A DNA stretch of 64,000 nucleotides, taken from Verrucomicrobiales bacterium (GTDB lineage: Bacteria > Verrucomicrobiota > Verrucomicrobiia > Limisphaerales > J093). The notes below the pieces were generated by a model. The model did no database searches and was not told the origin of the DNA. It saw only the letters and a program-made list of their open reading frames with translations. This document shows, one piece after another, positions 18,997-26,731 of the stretch; the stretch's first letter is position 1; each line of letters opens with the position of its first letter. The position numbers and the translations under genes were made by a program. The DNA lies in NCBI GenBank assembly GCA_024233215.1, contig JACKPW010000002.1:62001-126000 (forward strand), given 5' to 3'.

Positions 18997-20397
18997 ATGC
19001 CAGAGAAGAGCTTGGCCGAGATTCCCCGGGCGCTCCGGGAGCAGTATGAGAAAGGCAAGGCGGCGTTCGAACGCAACAACCTCGACTACGCCGTGACCAT
19101 CCTGTCGGCCGTGCTGGAGCAGGAACCGGCGTTTTATGACTGCCGGGAAGCCCTGCGTGCCACGCAGTTCAAGCGGGCCGGCGGCACCGGCGGCACCAGT
19201 TTCTTCCGCAAGGTGCTCAGCAAATCGACCAGCCTGCCCAAGGCGCTGGCCGTCTGGAAACGCGATCCCCGCGAGGCCCTCAAGCTCTGCGAACAAACGC
19301 TCAGTGGCGATCCCAACAGCGTCGCCGCTCACAAGGTGCTGGCGGACGCGGCGCTCGCCGCGGATCTGCCGAAGACCGCCGTGCTCTCGCTGGAAATCGC
19401 CCATCGCACGGCGCCCAAGGATCGCGACGTCACGTTGAAGCTGGCCCAGGCGCTGACGGTGCTGGGCCAGTGGCAGCGGGCCGAGGGCCTGTTGAACGAA
19501 CTCGTGGCCGCGCATCCGAACGACGTGAACCTCCTGGAAACTGCCAAGAACATCGCCGCCCGGCGCACCCTCAACGAGGGCGGATACAACCGTCTCTCGG
19601 ATGGGGAGGGCTCATATCGGGACGTGCTCAAGGACAAGGAGGAGGCCGTCAGCCTGGAACAGGAGGCCCGGAGCCACCGGCGTGGCGAGGCCGGCGAGCA
19701 GTTGCTGGCCCAATACACCAAACAGCTTGAGGCCGACCCCAACAACCTGCGGCTGCTGCGCTCCATCGCGGAAATCCACGTGGAACGGCGCGATTTCGAC
19801 CAGGCATTGGAGTTCTACCAGCGGCTCCAGGGAACCGAGGCCGTGGACCCCTCGCTGGAACGCGCCATCGCCGAGATCTATGCCAGGCGTTATGACCTGA
19901 CTCTGGAGCAACTCGACCGCGATGCGCCGGATTACGAGGCGCGCGCCGAGGCCCTCAGCAAGGAGAAGCAGGATTTCCTCATCCAGGATGCCCGGCAACG
20001 GGTGGAACGTTACCCGACGGATCTCCACCTCCGCTACGAACTCGGCGTGTTGCTGTTCGATGCCGGCCGCATCGGCGACGCCATCGCCCAGTTCCAGAAG
20101 GCCCAACAGCACCCGCATCGGCGCCTTCGGGCGCTGTTCTACCTCGGCCAGTGTTTCGAACGCCGCAACATGGCGGATCTGGCGGTGCGAACCTTCCAGA
20201 ACGCCCTCAAGGAGAAACAGGTGTTCGACGAGGAGAAGAAGGAACTGACCTACCACCTCGGCCTCGCGCTGGAGAAGATGGGGCGCACGGAAGAGGCCAT
20301 CGAACAGTTCAAGACGATCTACGAGGTGGACATCAGCTATCGCGACGTCAGCGACCGGGTGGATGCCTACTACGCCGGGCAGGACGGCCAGGGGTGA
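18997..20397 (+). CDS. TPR-repeat protein
   Basis: From the ATG at 18997 (MPEKSLAEIPRALREQYEKG) 466 residues follow without a signal peptide, so the protein is probably cytoplasmic. Several tetratricopeptide units are visible: GKAAFERNNLDYAVTILSAV near the N-terminus, LLRSIAEIHVERRDFDQALE in the middle, then LRYELGVLLFDAGRIGDAIA, ALFYLGQCFERRNMADLAVR and TYHLGLALEKMGRTEEAIEQ. A basic insertion (TSFFRKVLSKSTSLPKAL) follows the first unit. TPR proteins are adaptors; no partner can be deduced. The gene ends at a repeat-rich spacer, facing the convergent STAS gene. Confidence 0.8.
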   Translation: MPEKSLAEIPRALREQYEKGKAAFERNNLDYAVTILSAVLEQEPAFYDCREALRATQFKRAGGTGGTSFFRKVLSKSTSLPKALAVWKRDPREALKLCEQTLSGDPNSVAAHKVLADAALAADLPKTAVLSLEIAHRTAPKDRDVTLKLAQALTVLGQWQRAEGLLNELVAAHPNDVNLLETAKNIAARRTLNEGGYNRLSDGEGSYRDVLKDKEEAVSLEQEARSHRRGEAGEQLLAQYTKQLEADPNNLRLLRSIAEIHVERRDFDQALEFYQRLQGTEAVDPSLERAIAEIYARRYDLTLEQLDRDAPDYEARAEALSKEKQDFLIQDARQRVERYPTDLHLRYELGVLLFDAGRIGDAIAQFQKAQQHPHRRLRALFYLGQCFERRNMADLAVRTFQNALKEKQVFDEEKKELTYHLGLALEKMGRTEEAIEQFKTIYEVDISYRDVSDRVDAYYAGQDGQG

Positions 20398-20400
20398 ACC

Positions 20401-20663
20401 GGAGGCAGGAGGTAGGGACTGGGGGATGGGGAAACGGAGATCGGGAATCGGAGATGGGAGATAGGGGGGGATTGAAGCGGGAGGGGGTGAAGCCCGAAAC
20501 CCGAAAAGCGACGAGAGGCCGAAGCCTGAAACCAGCCGTCAGGTGTCCTGGCCTCAAGCCCGGGACCTGAAACCCGATCGCCACCCACTTCCCCCATTCC
20601 CTATCCCCCATTCCCTATCCCCCATCTCCGATCTCCCATTACCCATCTCCGATTCACCATCTC
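20401..20663. repeat. Repeat-rich convergent spacer (CGGAGAT/GGGAAT arms with CCGAAA-type units)
   Basis: The left arm (about 20412-20465) has GGGGGATGGGG, CGGAGATCGGGAATC and GGAGATGGGAGATA. The right arm (about 20586-20663) contains repeated CCCATTCCCTAT units followed by CATCTCCGAT and CATCTCC, the reverse complement pattern. Between them lie short units such as CCCGAAACCCGAAA and CCTGAAACC. There is no gene. The spacer lies between two convergent genes and could form a large hairpin read from either side. Confidence 0.65.
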
Positions 20664-21173
20664 CTACCCACGGTCCCGCGCCTCGTCGCGGAGGTAGTTG
20701 ACGACGTCCCGGAAGCGGGTTTCGTTTCGGGTCGGGTCGAGTGCCATCAGGTTTTCGTGCGCCTCAATGCTCGCCCGGGCCAGGTCGGTCTTGCTGGCTT
20801 GCTGGGGCTCCGTCTCAGCGAACCCCCCCTCAAAGCCGGTGGTCTCCACAAACTGGACCAGGGGCGCAATTCCCATGTCGTCCAGGGTCTCCCGCAAATG
20901 CGGGCTGATGCCGTGGACGGTCACCCGGCAGGTGCGTTCACCATTGGGCACGTCCGGCAGCCGTCGCAGCGGCCCGGCCATCACCCCGATGAAAGTGCTG
21001 TCGAGTGCCCCGCAGTCGGTGAGGTCGAAACAGAACGCTTCGGCGCCATGCGCCCGAAGGTGGCGGATCGCGGCCCGGAGATCCTCACTGGCACGGAAAT
21101 CACCGCGTCCCCGGACCCGGAAGCAAGCCCGGGCGCCCTCGGTGGCGACAAGAATGCGGGTGGTGGTTGCCAT
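20664..21173 (-). CDS. STAS-domain protein (anti-sigma-factor-antagonist-like)
   Basis: The ATG at 21173 starts MATTTRILVATEGARACFRV. Residues about 10-115 form a STAS domain, with AFCFDLTDCGALDSTFIGVM containing the DST motif where antagonists such as SpoIIAA are phosphorylated on Ser. The C-terminal 50 residues are an additional helical, acidic segment (ARASIEAHENLMALDP). STAS proteins take part in partner-switching control of sigma factors or in second-messenger regulation. No anti-sigma kinase is adjacent, so the partner is elsewhere. A longer frame starting at 21227 is possible, but its added residues do not fit the domain. Confidence 0.82.
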   Translation of the reverse strand: MATTTRILVATEGARACFRVRGRGDFRASEDLRAAIRHLRAHGAEAFCFDLTDCGALDSTFIGVMAGPLRRLPDVPNGERTCRVTVHGISPHLRETLDDMGIAPLVQFVETTGFEGGFAETEPQQASKTDLARASIEAHENLMALDPTRNETRFRDVVNYLRDEARDRG

Positions 21174-21286
21174 GTTCGCGAACGATACGTACGGCCGCAA
21201 ATTCAAACCCCATTCGGCACAAGTCAAGCCAGCAGGACCCGGGAAACGCGGGGATTCCGTCAGGGACTGCCGTCCGGCTCCGCGAC

Positions 21287-24220
21287 CTACTCCACCACGT
21301 ACCAGTTCATTCCCTCGGCCCCCACCCGCACCGGCAGTCGGATCGTGTAGTCCCTCGCCAGTCGGTAGGACCGTTCCGCGCCTCCCTGCTCACGCACCTT
21401 CGCCGTGTCCTTCAGCCCGGTGTAGTAGAGGTTGACGGTCAACTCCCGTTCCACCGGTTCCGGAAGCGGATTGAACACCACGAGCATTCCTTTGCGCCCG
21501 AGCTTAGGATTCACGTGCAGCATCCAGTCGAGGTCCCGGGCATCAGCGCGGCGCCCGTGGACCAGGTCGCTTTCCAGGATGTCCCGGTAGGTCTTGAACC
21601 AGTCCACCCACCGCTTCACCATTTCCCGGGTGCGATCGGTGTCATAAAGGCGCGGACCGCGGTAACAGGCCTGCACGCCCAGAGCCAGGTTGCTGAACAG
21701 CATCCGCTCGTAGTGGTCCAAATGCGCGTCCAAAGGCTCGATGGTGGCCGCTGCGCCGCCGCCGTGGTACTCGGTCAATGGCACGAACATCCAGCCCATG
21801 CTCGGCGTCTTCTGCCAGGTGCCGTCATAGATGTTCTGGCGTGTGTGAATCACCTGCTGAGCCCGCGGCAACGACCAGTTCACTTCGCGATAGCCCATGC
21901 CGTTCTTGGTCGAGCCGGAGAGGTAGTAGAAGTCCGGCACGTTCAGGTACACCCCGCGGCCCCGGCACCAGCGGTAGAAGTCCGAGATCGTCCGCCACTG
22001 GTTCCAACGTGAGTCCTCGAAACCGCGATGTCCCGGATGCTCGGTCGAGAGGCAGACGTCGCCCGGATACGAACCGTCATGTTCCAGCAGGTCAAACCCG
22101 GTGGTCTCGAAGAACCGGTACAGCTTGCCGAAGTAGTTCGTCCCCCAATGACTCCCCAGGCAGGGGGAGCTGCCGAAGGTCGGTCGCTGGCCCTCCGGCA
22201 TCACCACGTCGTCCTCGTCACTGATCCGTCGCGACGCGAGCAGCGAGTACCCGCCGATTTCAATGCCACGGCGGTGTGCGTAATCCGTCATCTCGCGCCA
22301 GTGCCGGATGTAGTCGGGGTTCGTGCTTTCGATGTTGAAGCCGCTGCCGAACGAGAGGATCAGCATCTCGAAGCCGACCTGGGCACACTGCTCGATGGCC
22401 TGGCGCACCGTCGCGTCGTCCGAGCCGCGTACGTGCATCATCAACGGATTCTCCGTCACCCACGGGGCGATGGTGCGGTACATCCGTCGCAGGGCGAGGC
22501 CGCGGCGTTCGCGTTCCGAGCTGTCCTGGGCCAGTTCGAAGGCCCGACAGCTGTCGAAGGTCTCCCCCGGCGCCAGTTGCCGGGCCGGTCCCTCGGGCGG
22601 CTCGACCACCAGCAGACAGGGTTGCTCCCGCAGGTAGTTCACCTGCGTCATGAACTCCGGATCCGGCCGCCACTGCACGACGTGCCGGTTCGCGTTGAGC
22701 GGTTGGAATCCGCCGAAGGCGTAGTCGGTCTCCACGTGCAGGGACGTCGGATGCGGCAGCGGCACCCCTTCGCGCTTTTCGACCCAGTTGAACTCCTCCA
22801 CCACCGCCAGGAGCTCGCTGACAAAGTGGTCCACCGTGATCGTGCGGCCGCTGCGGTTGTGGACCGTCAACCATTTCGAGAACACCGGCACCCCGTCATA
22901 CAGCTCGTAGTGGACGGACACCCGCACGTCCCGCAAGGCCGCGGCTTCACGGCGTGCGCGTTCCAGGGCCTCCGGTTTGACGGCGCCGTAGGCCGCAAAG
23001 CGCTCCACGTGCAGGCGAACCAGATCGCCCTTGTCCCCGCTGAAGTCCTGCGGTCCGCCGGTGGAACTCAGCTTGCCCACGCGCACGGTCTGCGGCGCGC
23101 CGATGCCGGCCGGCAGTTCCACCTCATGCACCGCCATCCACGGGCCGTTGCCCGGACGCGCCTCGCAGTGCAGGTGGTTGCCCGCAAGACGCAGCCGGAG
23201 GGTCCAGGCTTTCGAAAGGTCCAACGCTTCGCCAGCCCCGACGCGATCCTGTTCCCGGTTCCCGTCGAACACGCCAAAGCGCGGGGTGGAATCGCCCCCG
23301 CCACCGGGGCGCAGATTGAACTTCAGCGTGCGATCCGCGAACACCACCCCGATGCCCGGGCCCCAGCTCGCGCTCCGATCCGTGCCCGGATCAATGGTCG
23401 CCTCCACCAGTTCCGCTCCGGCCGGCCAGTCGCGCTCGGCGTAGACCGCCGTGTTTGCCGGCGTGTAGATCTCCCCCAGCTTGCCTTCGTTCTCGAAGGA
23501 CGACCGGGGATGGGCGGGGGAGATTCGGGCCCTCCAGTCTGACGGCAGTTGCTTCAAGCGCCCGAATTCCGTCGAGGTCAGGAGGTCGCGCCCCAGATCG
23601 CTGGCGGGCACTGCGCCGTTCGACAGCATGGTCACGAGCTTCTCGTCGGAAGGCTCGGGCAGGGCGAAGTCCAGGCGCACGTGCACGCCGGCGGGTGGCC
23701 ATTGCACGTCGGGCGCATGATGGCGCACCTGCTTCCAGGCGAAGCGTTCCTGCGGCCGACCGATCTCCATCCCCGCGAAACGCAGTGCCTCCGGATCGGC
23801 CGCCAACTGCGCCAGCTCATCCGGTCGGAGAAACGCGTGATCCACCTGTCCCTTGAGTCCCCCGATCTCGTAGCGCTGCCCGTCGATGGTGACAATGGCC
23901 TCCGGCTTCACCGCCCGGAGCAGCGCCTGACCGCTGGCCAGGTTGTCGAATCCGATGGTGGCGGCGTTGGGGGACAACCGAAACGTCCGTGCCACCAGGC
24001 CGTTCGCGAGCACGAGTTCGTCCGGTTGAGCCCCGCGAAACGCCCCGGCCTGAAAGGGCGCGCCATCGAGCAGCCAATCCGTGCGCGGTTCGACTGGCGT
24101 GTAGATAGGGAGCGCCGCCAGGGTTCGTGACGTTTGGTCCGGCACCTGAGTTGTGGCCGAGAACGCCGCTACCAGCGCCAGGGTGCCGGTCGCGAACCGG
24201 CGTGCCTGCGGTTGAATCAT
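21287..24220 (-). CDS. Exported alpha-galactosidase-like glycoside hydrolase (clan GH-D type)
   Basis: The ATG at 24220 (MIQPQARRFATGTLALVAAF) gives 977 residues with a signal peptide. The N-terminal part resembles the beta-supersandwich of GH36-type alpha-galactosidases. An inserted concanavalin-like region (IYTPANTAVYAERDWPAGAE to LVRLHVERF) interrupts it. The catalytic barrel follows: FEMLILSFGSGFNIES, WREMTDYAHRRGIEIGGYSL, and FDLLEHDGSYPGDV, where the Asp is the likely nucleophile. YREVNWSLPRAQQVIHTRQN comes later in the barrel. A C-terminal beta-sandwich closes it. Exact specificity is uncertain. Secretion and the fit with the GH51 gene elsewhere in the window suggest plant polysaccharide breakdown. 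Confidence 0.6.
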   Translation of the reverse strand: MIQPQARRFATGTLALVAAFSATTQVPDQTSRTLAALPIYTPVEPRTDWLLDGAPFQAGAFRGAQPDELVLANGLVARTFRLSPNAATIGFDNLASGQALLRAVKPEAIVTIDGQRYEIGGLKGQVDHAFLRPDELAQLAADPEALRFAGMEIGRPQERFAWKQVRHHAPDVQWPPAGVHVRLDFALPEPSDEKLVTMLSNGAVPASDLGRDLLTSTEFGRLKQLPSDWRARISPAHPRSSFENEGKLGEIYTPANTAVYAERDWPAGAELVEATIDPGTDRSASWGPGIGVVFADRTLKFNLRPGGGGDSTPRFGVFDGNREQDRVGAGEALDLSKAWTLRLRLAGNHLHCEARPGNGPWMAVHEVELPAGIGAPQTVRVGKLSSTGGPQDFSGDKGDLVRLHVERFAAYGAVKPEALERARREAAALRDVRVSVHYELYDGVPVFSKWLTVHNRSGRTITVDHFVSELLAVVEEFNWVEKREGVPLPHPTSLHVETDYAFGGFQPLNANRHVVQWRPDPEFMTQVNYLREQPCLLVVEPPEGPARQLAPGETFDSCRAFELAQDSSERERRGLALRRMYRTIAPWVTENPLMMHVRGSDDATVRQAIEQCAQVGFEMLILSFGSGFNIESTNPDYIRHWREMTDYAHRRGIEIGGYSLLASRRISDEDDVVMPEGQRPTFGSSPCLGSHWGTNYFGKLYRFFETTGFDLLEHDGSYPGDVCLSTEHPGHRGFEDSRWNQWRTISDFYRWCRGRGVYLNVPDFYYLSGSTKNGMGYREVNWSLPRAQQVIHTRQNIYDGTWQKTPSMGWMFVPLTEYHGGGAAATIEPLDAHLDHYERMLFSNLALGVQACYRGPRLYDTDRTREMVKRWVDWFKTYRDILESDLVHGRRADARDLDWMLHVNPKLGRKGMLVVFNPLPEPVERELTVNLYYTGLKDTAKVREQGGAERSYRLARDYTIRLPVRVGAEGMNWYVVE

Positions 24221-24362
24221 GTCCGGAGCATGAACGGAGACGGCGGGTGCGGACAACCGTGAAAGACGGTAAACGAGTCGGTGCGGGGTTCGGCGCCCGG
24301 GGATGCTCCTACGCCCATTCTGCCCGTACCTCGTCAAATCCGGACGACGGAGGGCAAAACGA

Positions 24363-24388
24363 AGGGCGCTCCACGTTGGGAGCGCCCT
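24363..24388 (-). terminator. Rho-independent terminator of the superoxide dismutase gene
   Basis: A perfect 10-bp stem (AGGGCGCTCC / GGAGCGCCCT) with an ACGTTG loop is followed on the minus strand by TCGTTTTGCC. It lies 27 nt beyond the stop codon. Confidence 0.85.
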
Positions 24389-24415
24389 GCAATTGGGAAA
24401 CGGCTTGGGGAAACG

Positions 24416-25042
24416 TTACTTGGCCGCCGCGAAATTGGCGGCCACGGCCTCCCAATTGATCACGTTCCAGATCGCCTTCAGGTATTCCGGCCGGCGGTTC
24501 TGGTACTTGAGGTAGTAGGCGTGTTCCCAGACGTCCACCCCCAGGATTGCCTTGCCTTCGCAACCGGCGACAGCCTTGCCCATGATCGGGCTGTCCTGGT
24601 TGGCGGTCGAGACCACCTCGAGCTTGCCGGCGTTCACCACCAGCCAGGCCCAGCCACTGCCGAACCGGGTGGCACCCGCCTGCTCGAACTTCTCCTTGAA
24701 TGCGTCGAAGCTGCCAAACGCGCCATTGATGGCGGAGGCGAGTTCTCCGGTCGGAGTCCCGCCCGCGTTCGGGCCGATTACCTTCCAGAAGAGGCTGTGG
24801 TTCCAGTGGCCGCCGCCGTTGTTGCGCACCGCCCCGCGGATGGCGTCCGGTACGGAGGCCAGGTCGGCGATCAGTTCGCAGATGCTCTTCGCCTCGAGCG
24901 CGGTGTTCCCGGCGATGGCCTTGTTCAGGTTGGCGACGTAGGCGGCGTGATGCTTGCCATGATGGATGCCCATCGTGGTCGCATCGATGTGCGGCTCCAG
25001 GGCCGCCTGATCATAGGGCAGTGAGGGCAGTTCGTGTGCCAT
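24416..25042 (-). CDS. sodA: Superoxide dismutase, Mn/Fe family (Mn-like)
   Basis: The ATG at 25042 starts MAHELPSLPYDQAALEPHID; 208 residues, normal length. All four metal ligands are visible: His27 in MGIHHGKHH, the His of GGHWNHSLFW, and the Asp and His of DVWEHAYYL. GGGHWNHSLFW and the QDSP segment resemble the Mn-using type, but metal choice cannot be proven from sequence. The enzyme converts superoxide to hydrogen peroxide and oxygen, probably in the cytoplasm because no signal peptide is seen. It is divergently placed from the DUF1015 gene, so the 298-bp spacer should hold both promoters. Confidence 0.95.
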   Translation of the reverse strand: MAHELPSLPYDQAALEPHIDATTMGIHHGKHHAAYVANLNKAIAGNTALEAKSICELIADLASVPDAIRGAVRNNGGGHWNHSLFWKVIGPNAGGTPTGELASAINGAFGSFDAFKEKFEQAGATRFGSGWAWLVVNAGKLEVVSTANQDSPIMGKAVAGCEGKAILGVDVWEHAYYLKYQNRRPEYLKAIWNVINWEAVAANFAAAK

Positions 25043-25340
25043 AGGGGCTATGTTTCCTTTCTCGCTCAATTCAAGTTTCAGTCCAAGTTGGCCCGTTCGG
25101 AGCCAGACCGGCAAACTAACAGAAAATGCCGGTCGCACAAGACCCCCGGCGCGATCCGTCTCCCGGGTGTGCCTGGCCCCGCTTTTCCCGAGGCGCCCGC
25201 AGAACGGCTGGGGTCTTCTCTGTTCTGCACAACAACCAAGTCAGACCGCCGCATCGCAGATTCTCCCGCCGGGGACATCGGGCGACCACGAGATTTCGGG
25301 CTGGGCGTGCGGCCGGAGCCAGGTAAGTTGTCGCCGCGAT

Positions 25341-26558
25341 ATGGCAGATGTCAGACCCTTTGCAGCCCTGCGACCCGATCCCACCCTCGCCTCCCGCGTG
25401 TGTGCCCCGCCCTACGACGTGATGTCGGAGGCGGAGGCGCGGGCAATGGCCGGCAGGGAGCCACTGAGCTTCGTGCACGTGAGCCGCCCGGAAGTGGACC
25501 TGCCTCCGGGAAGTTCCGCGAAGTCGCCGGAGGCATACGCCGCGGCACGGGCGTCTTTCCAACGGTTGCAGGACTCGGGTACCTTGAAACGGGATGCCGC
25601 ACCGTCCTTCCATCTCTACCGCCAGACCTTGGGGGGGCATTCGCAAACCGGCGTCGTCGCCCTCGCATCCTGTGCGGAATATGAGGCCGGCACGGTGGTG
25701 AAGCACGAATTGACCCGGGTGGAAAAGGAGGAGGATCGCGTCCGGCACATGGAGACGCTCGATGCGCAGACCGGGCCGGCCTTCCTGTTCCATGAACCGT
25801 CGCCCGGCCTGGCGGAGATCGCGGCAGCCATCACGGCGTCCCCTCCCGATGTCGATTTCACGGCGGATGACCAGGTGCGTCACACCGCCTGGCAGGTGAC
25901 GGATCCGGCGGTGAACGAGCGCATCCAACGCGAGTTCTCCGCGCTTCCCCGACTCTACATCGCCGATGGACACCATCGCAGTGCCGCCGCCGCCCGGCTT
26001 TGGGCGAAACGGGGCCGAACCGCCGGGGCGGCCGGCTTTCTCGCGGTCATCTTTCCCCGCGATGAGCTGCAGATCCTCCCTTACCACCGGGTGTTGAAGG
26101 ACTTGAACGGGCACACACCGGAAACCCTGCTCGCCCAACTGGGCCAACGGTGCGTCGGGGTGTCCGGCGGCGTGGAGGCGCCGTTGAACCAGGGGGAATT
26201 CGCCGTCTACGTTGCCGGCGGATGGCATCGGTTCCGCTTTCCTTCGCGCAAAGACGCCGCGGGCACCGCGGTCGAGGCGCTCGACGTGGCACGGCTGCAG
26301 GCGGAGGTGTTGACCCCGTTGTTTGCGATCGAGGATCCCCGGACCAGCGATCGCATCGACTTCGTGGGAGGAGTTCGCGGATTGGCCGCGCTGCGGGAAC
26401 TGGTGGACGGCGGCGAGAACGCCTGCGCCATGGCGATGGCGGCGACGCCGATCGAGGACCTGGTGCGCGTGGCGGATGCCGGCGGTATCATGCCGCCGAA
26501 GAGCACCTGGTTCGAGCCGAAGCTGCGCGATGCGATGTTCTGTCACCTGCTTGGGTGA
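25341..26558 (+). CDS. DUF1015 family protein
   Basis: The ATG at 25341 starts MADVRPFAALRPDPTLASRV; the 405-residue length is normal. YIADGHHRSAAAARLW carries the conserved ADGHHR motif of DUF1015, and RVCAPPYDVMSEAEARAM is the family's N-terminal signature. The biochemical role is not established. In other genomes it is often near serine biosynthesis or cofactor genes, but here it is alone, divergent from sodA. The stop codon is immediately followed by a repeat (GGGTGACAGTCCCGA) that is the left arm of an inverted pair. Confidence 0.9.
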   Translation: MADVRPFAALRPDPTLASRVCAPPYDVMSEAEARAMAGREPLSFVHVSRPEVDLPPGSSAKSPEAYAAARASFQRLQDSGTLKRDAAPSFHLYRQTLGGHSQTGVVALASCAEYEAGTVVKHELTRVEKEEDRVRHMETLDAQTGPAFLFHEPSPGLAEIAAAITASPPDVDFTADDQVRHTAWQVTDPAVNERIQREFSALPRLYIADGHHRSAAAARLWAKRGRTAGAAGFLAVIFPRDELQILPYHRVLKDLNGHTPETLLAQLGQRCVGVSGGVEAPLNQGEFAVYVAGGWHRFRFPSRKDAAGTAVEALDVARLQAEVLTPLFAIEDPRTSDRIDFVGGVRGLAALRELVDGGENACAMAMAATPIEDLVRVADAGGIMPPKSTWFEPKLRDAMFCHLLG

Positions 26559-26663
26559 CAGTCCCGACGCGTGGCCGGGGCGCCTGGGTCGGCTCGGGCG
26601 ACCGAGGGGCCGAGGGACAGGGCGGTTCCAGCCGCGAAGTGGCGGATACTCGGGACTGACCCC
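26553..26663. repeat. Inverted repeat with TCGGGACTG core flanking about 80 bp
   Basis: GGGTGACAGTCCCGA (26553-26567) overlaps the DUF1015 stop and is nearly the reverse complement of TCGGGACTGACCCC (26650-26663). The same GGGGTCAGTCC / GGACTGACCCC pair occurs at 62320-62377, so this is probably a dispersed REP-like element. Confidence 0.55.
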
Positions 26664-26731
26664 GGCGCGGTACACGCGGGTTGGCGGGATTGTAATTGCG
26701 ACGCGGGAGGCGAGGTCGCATCAAGGTTGCC

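Noticed and set aside
22028..23542. A 504-codon plus-strand open frame
   Set aside because: Antisense to the alpha-galactosidase-like gene.
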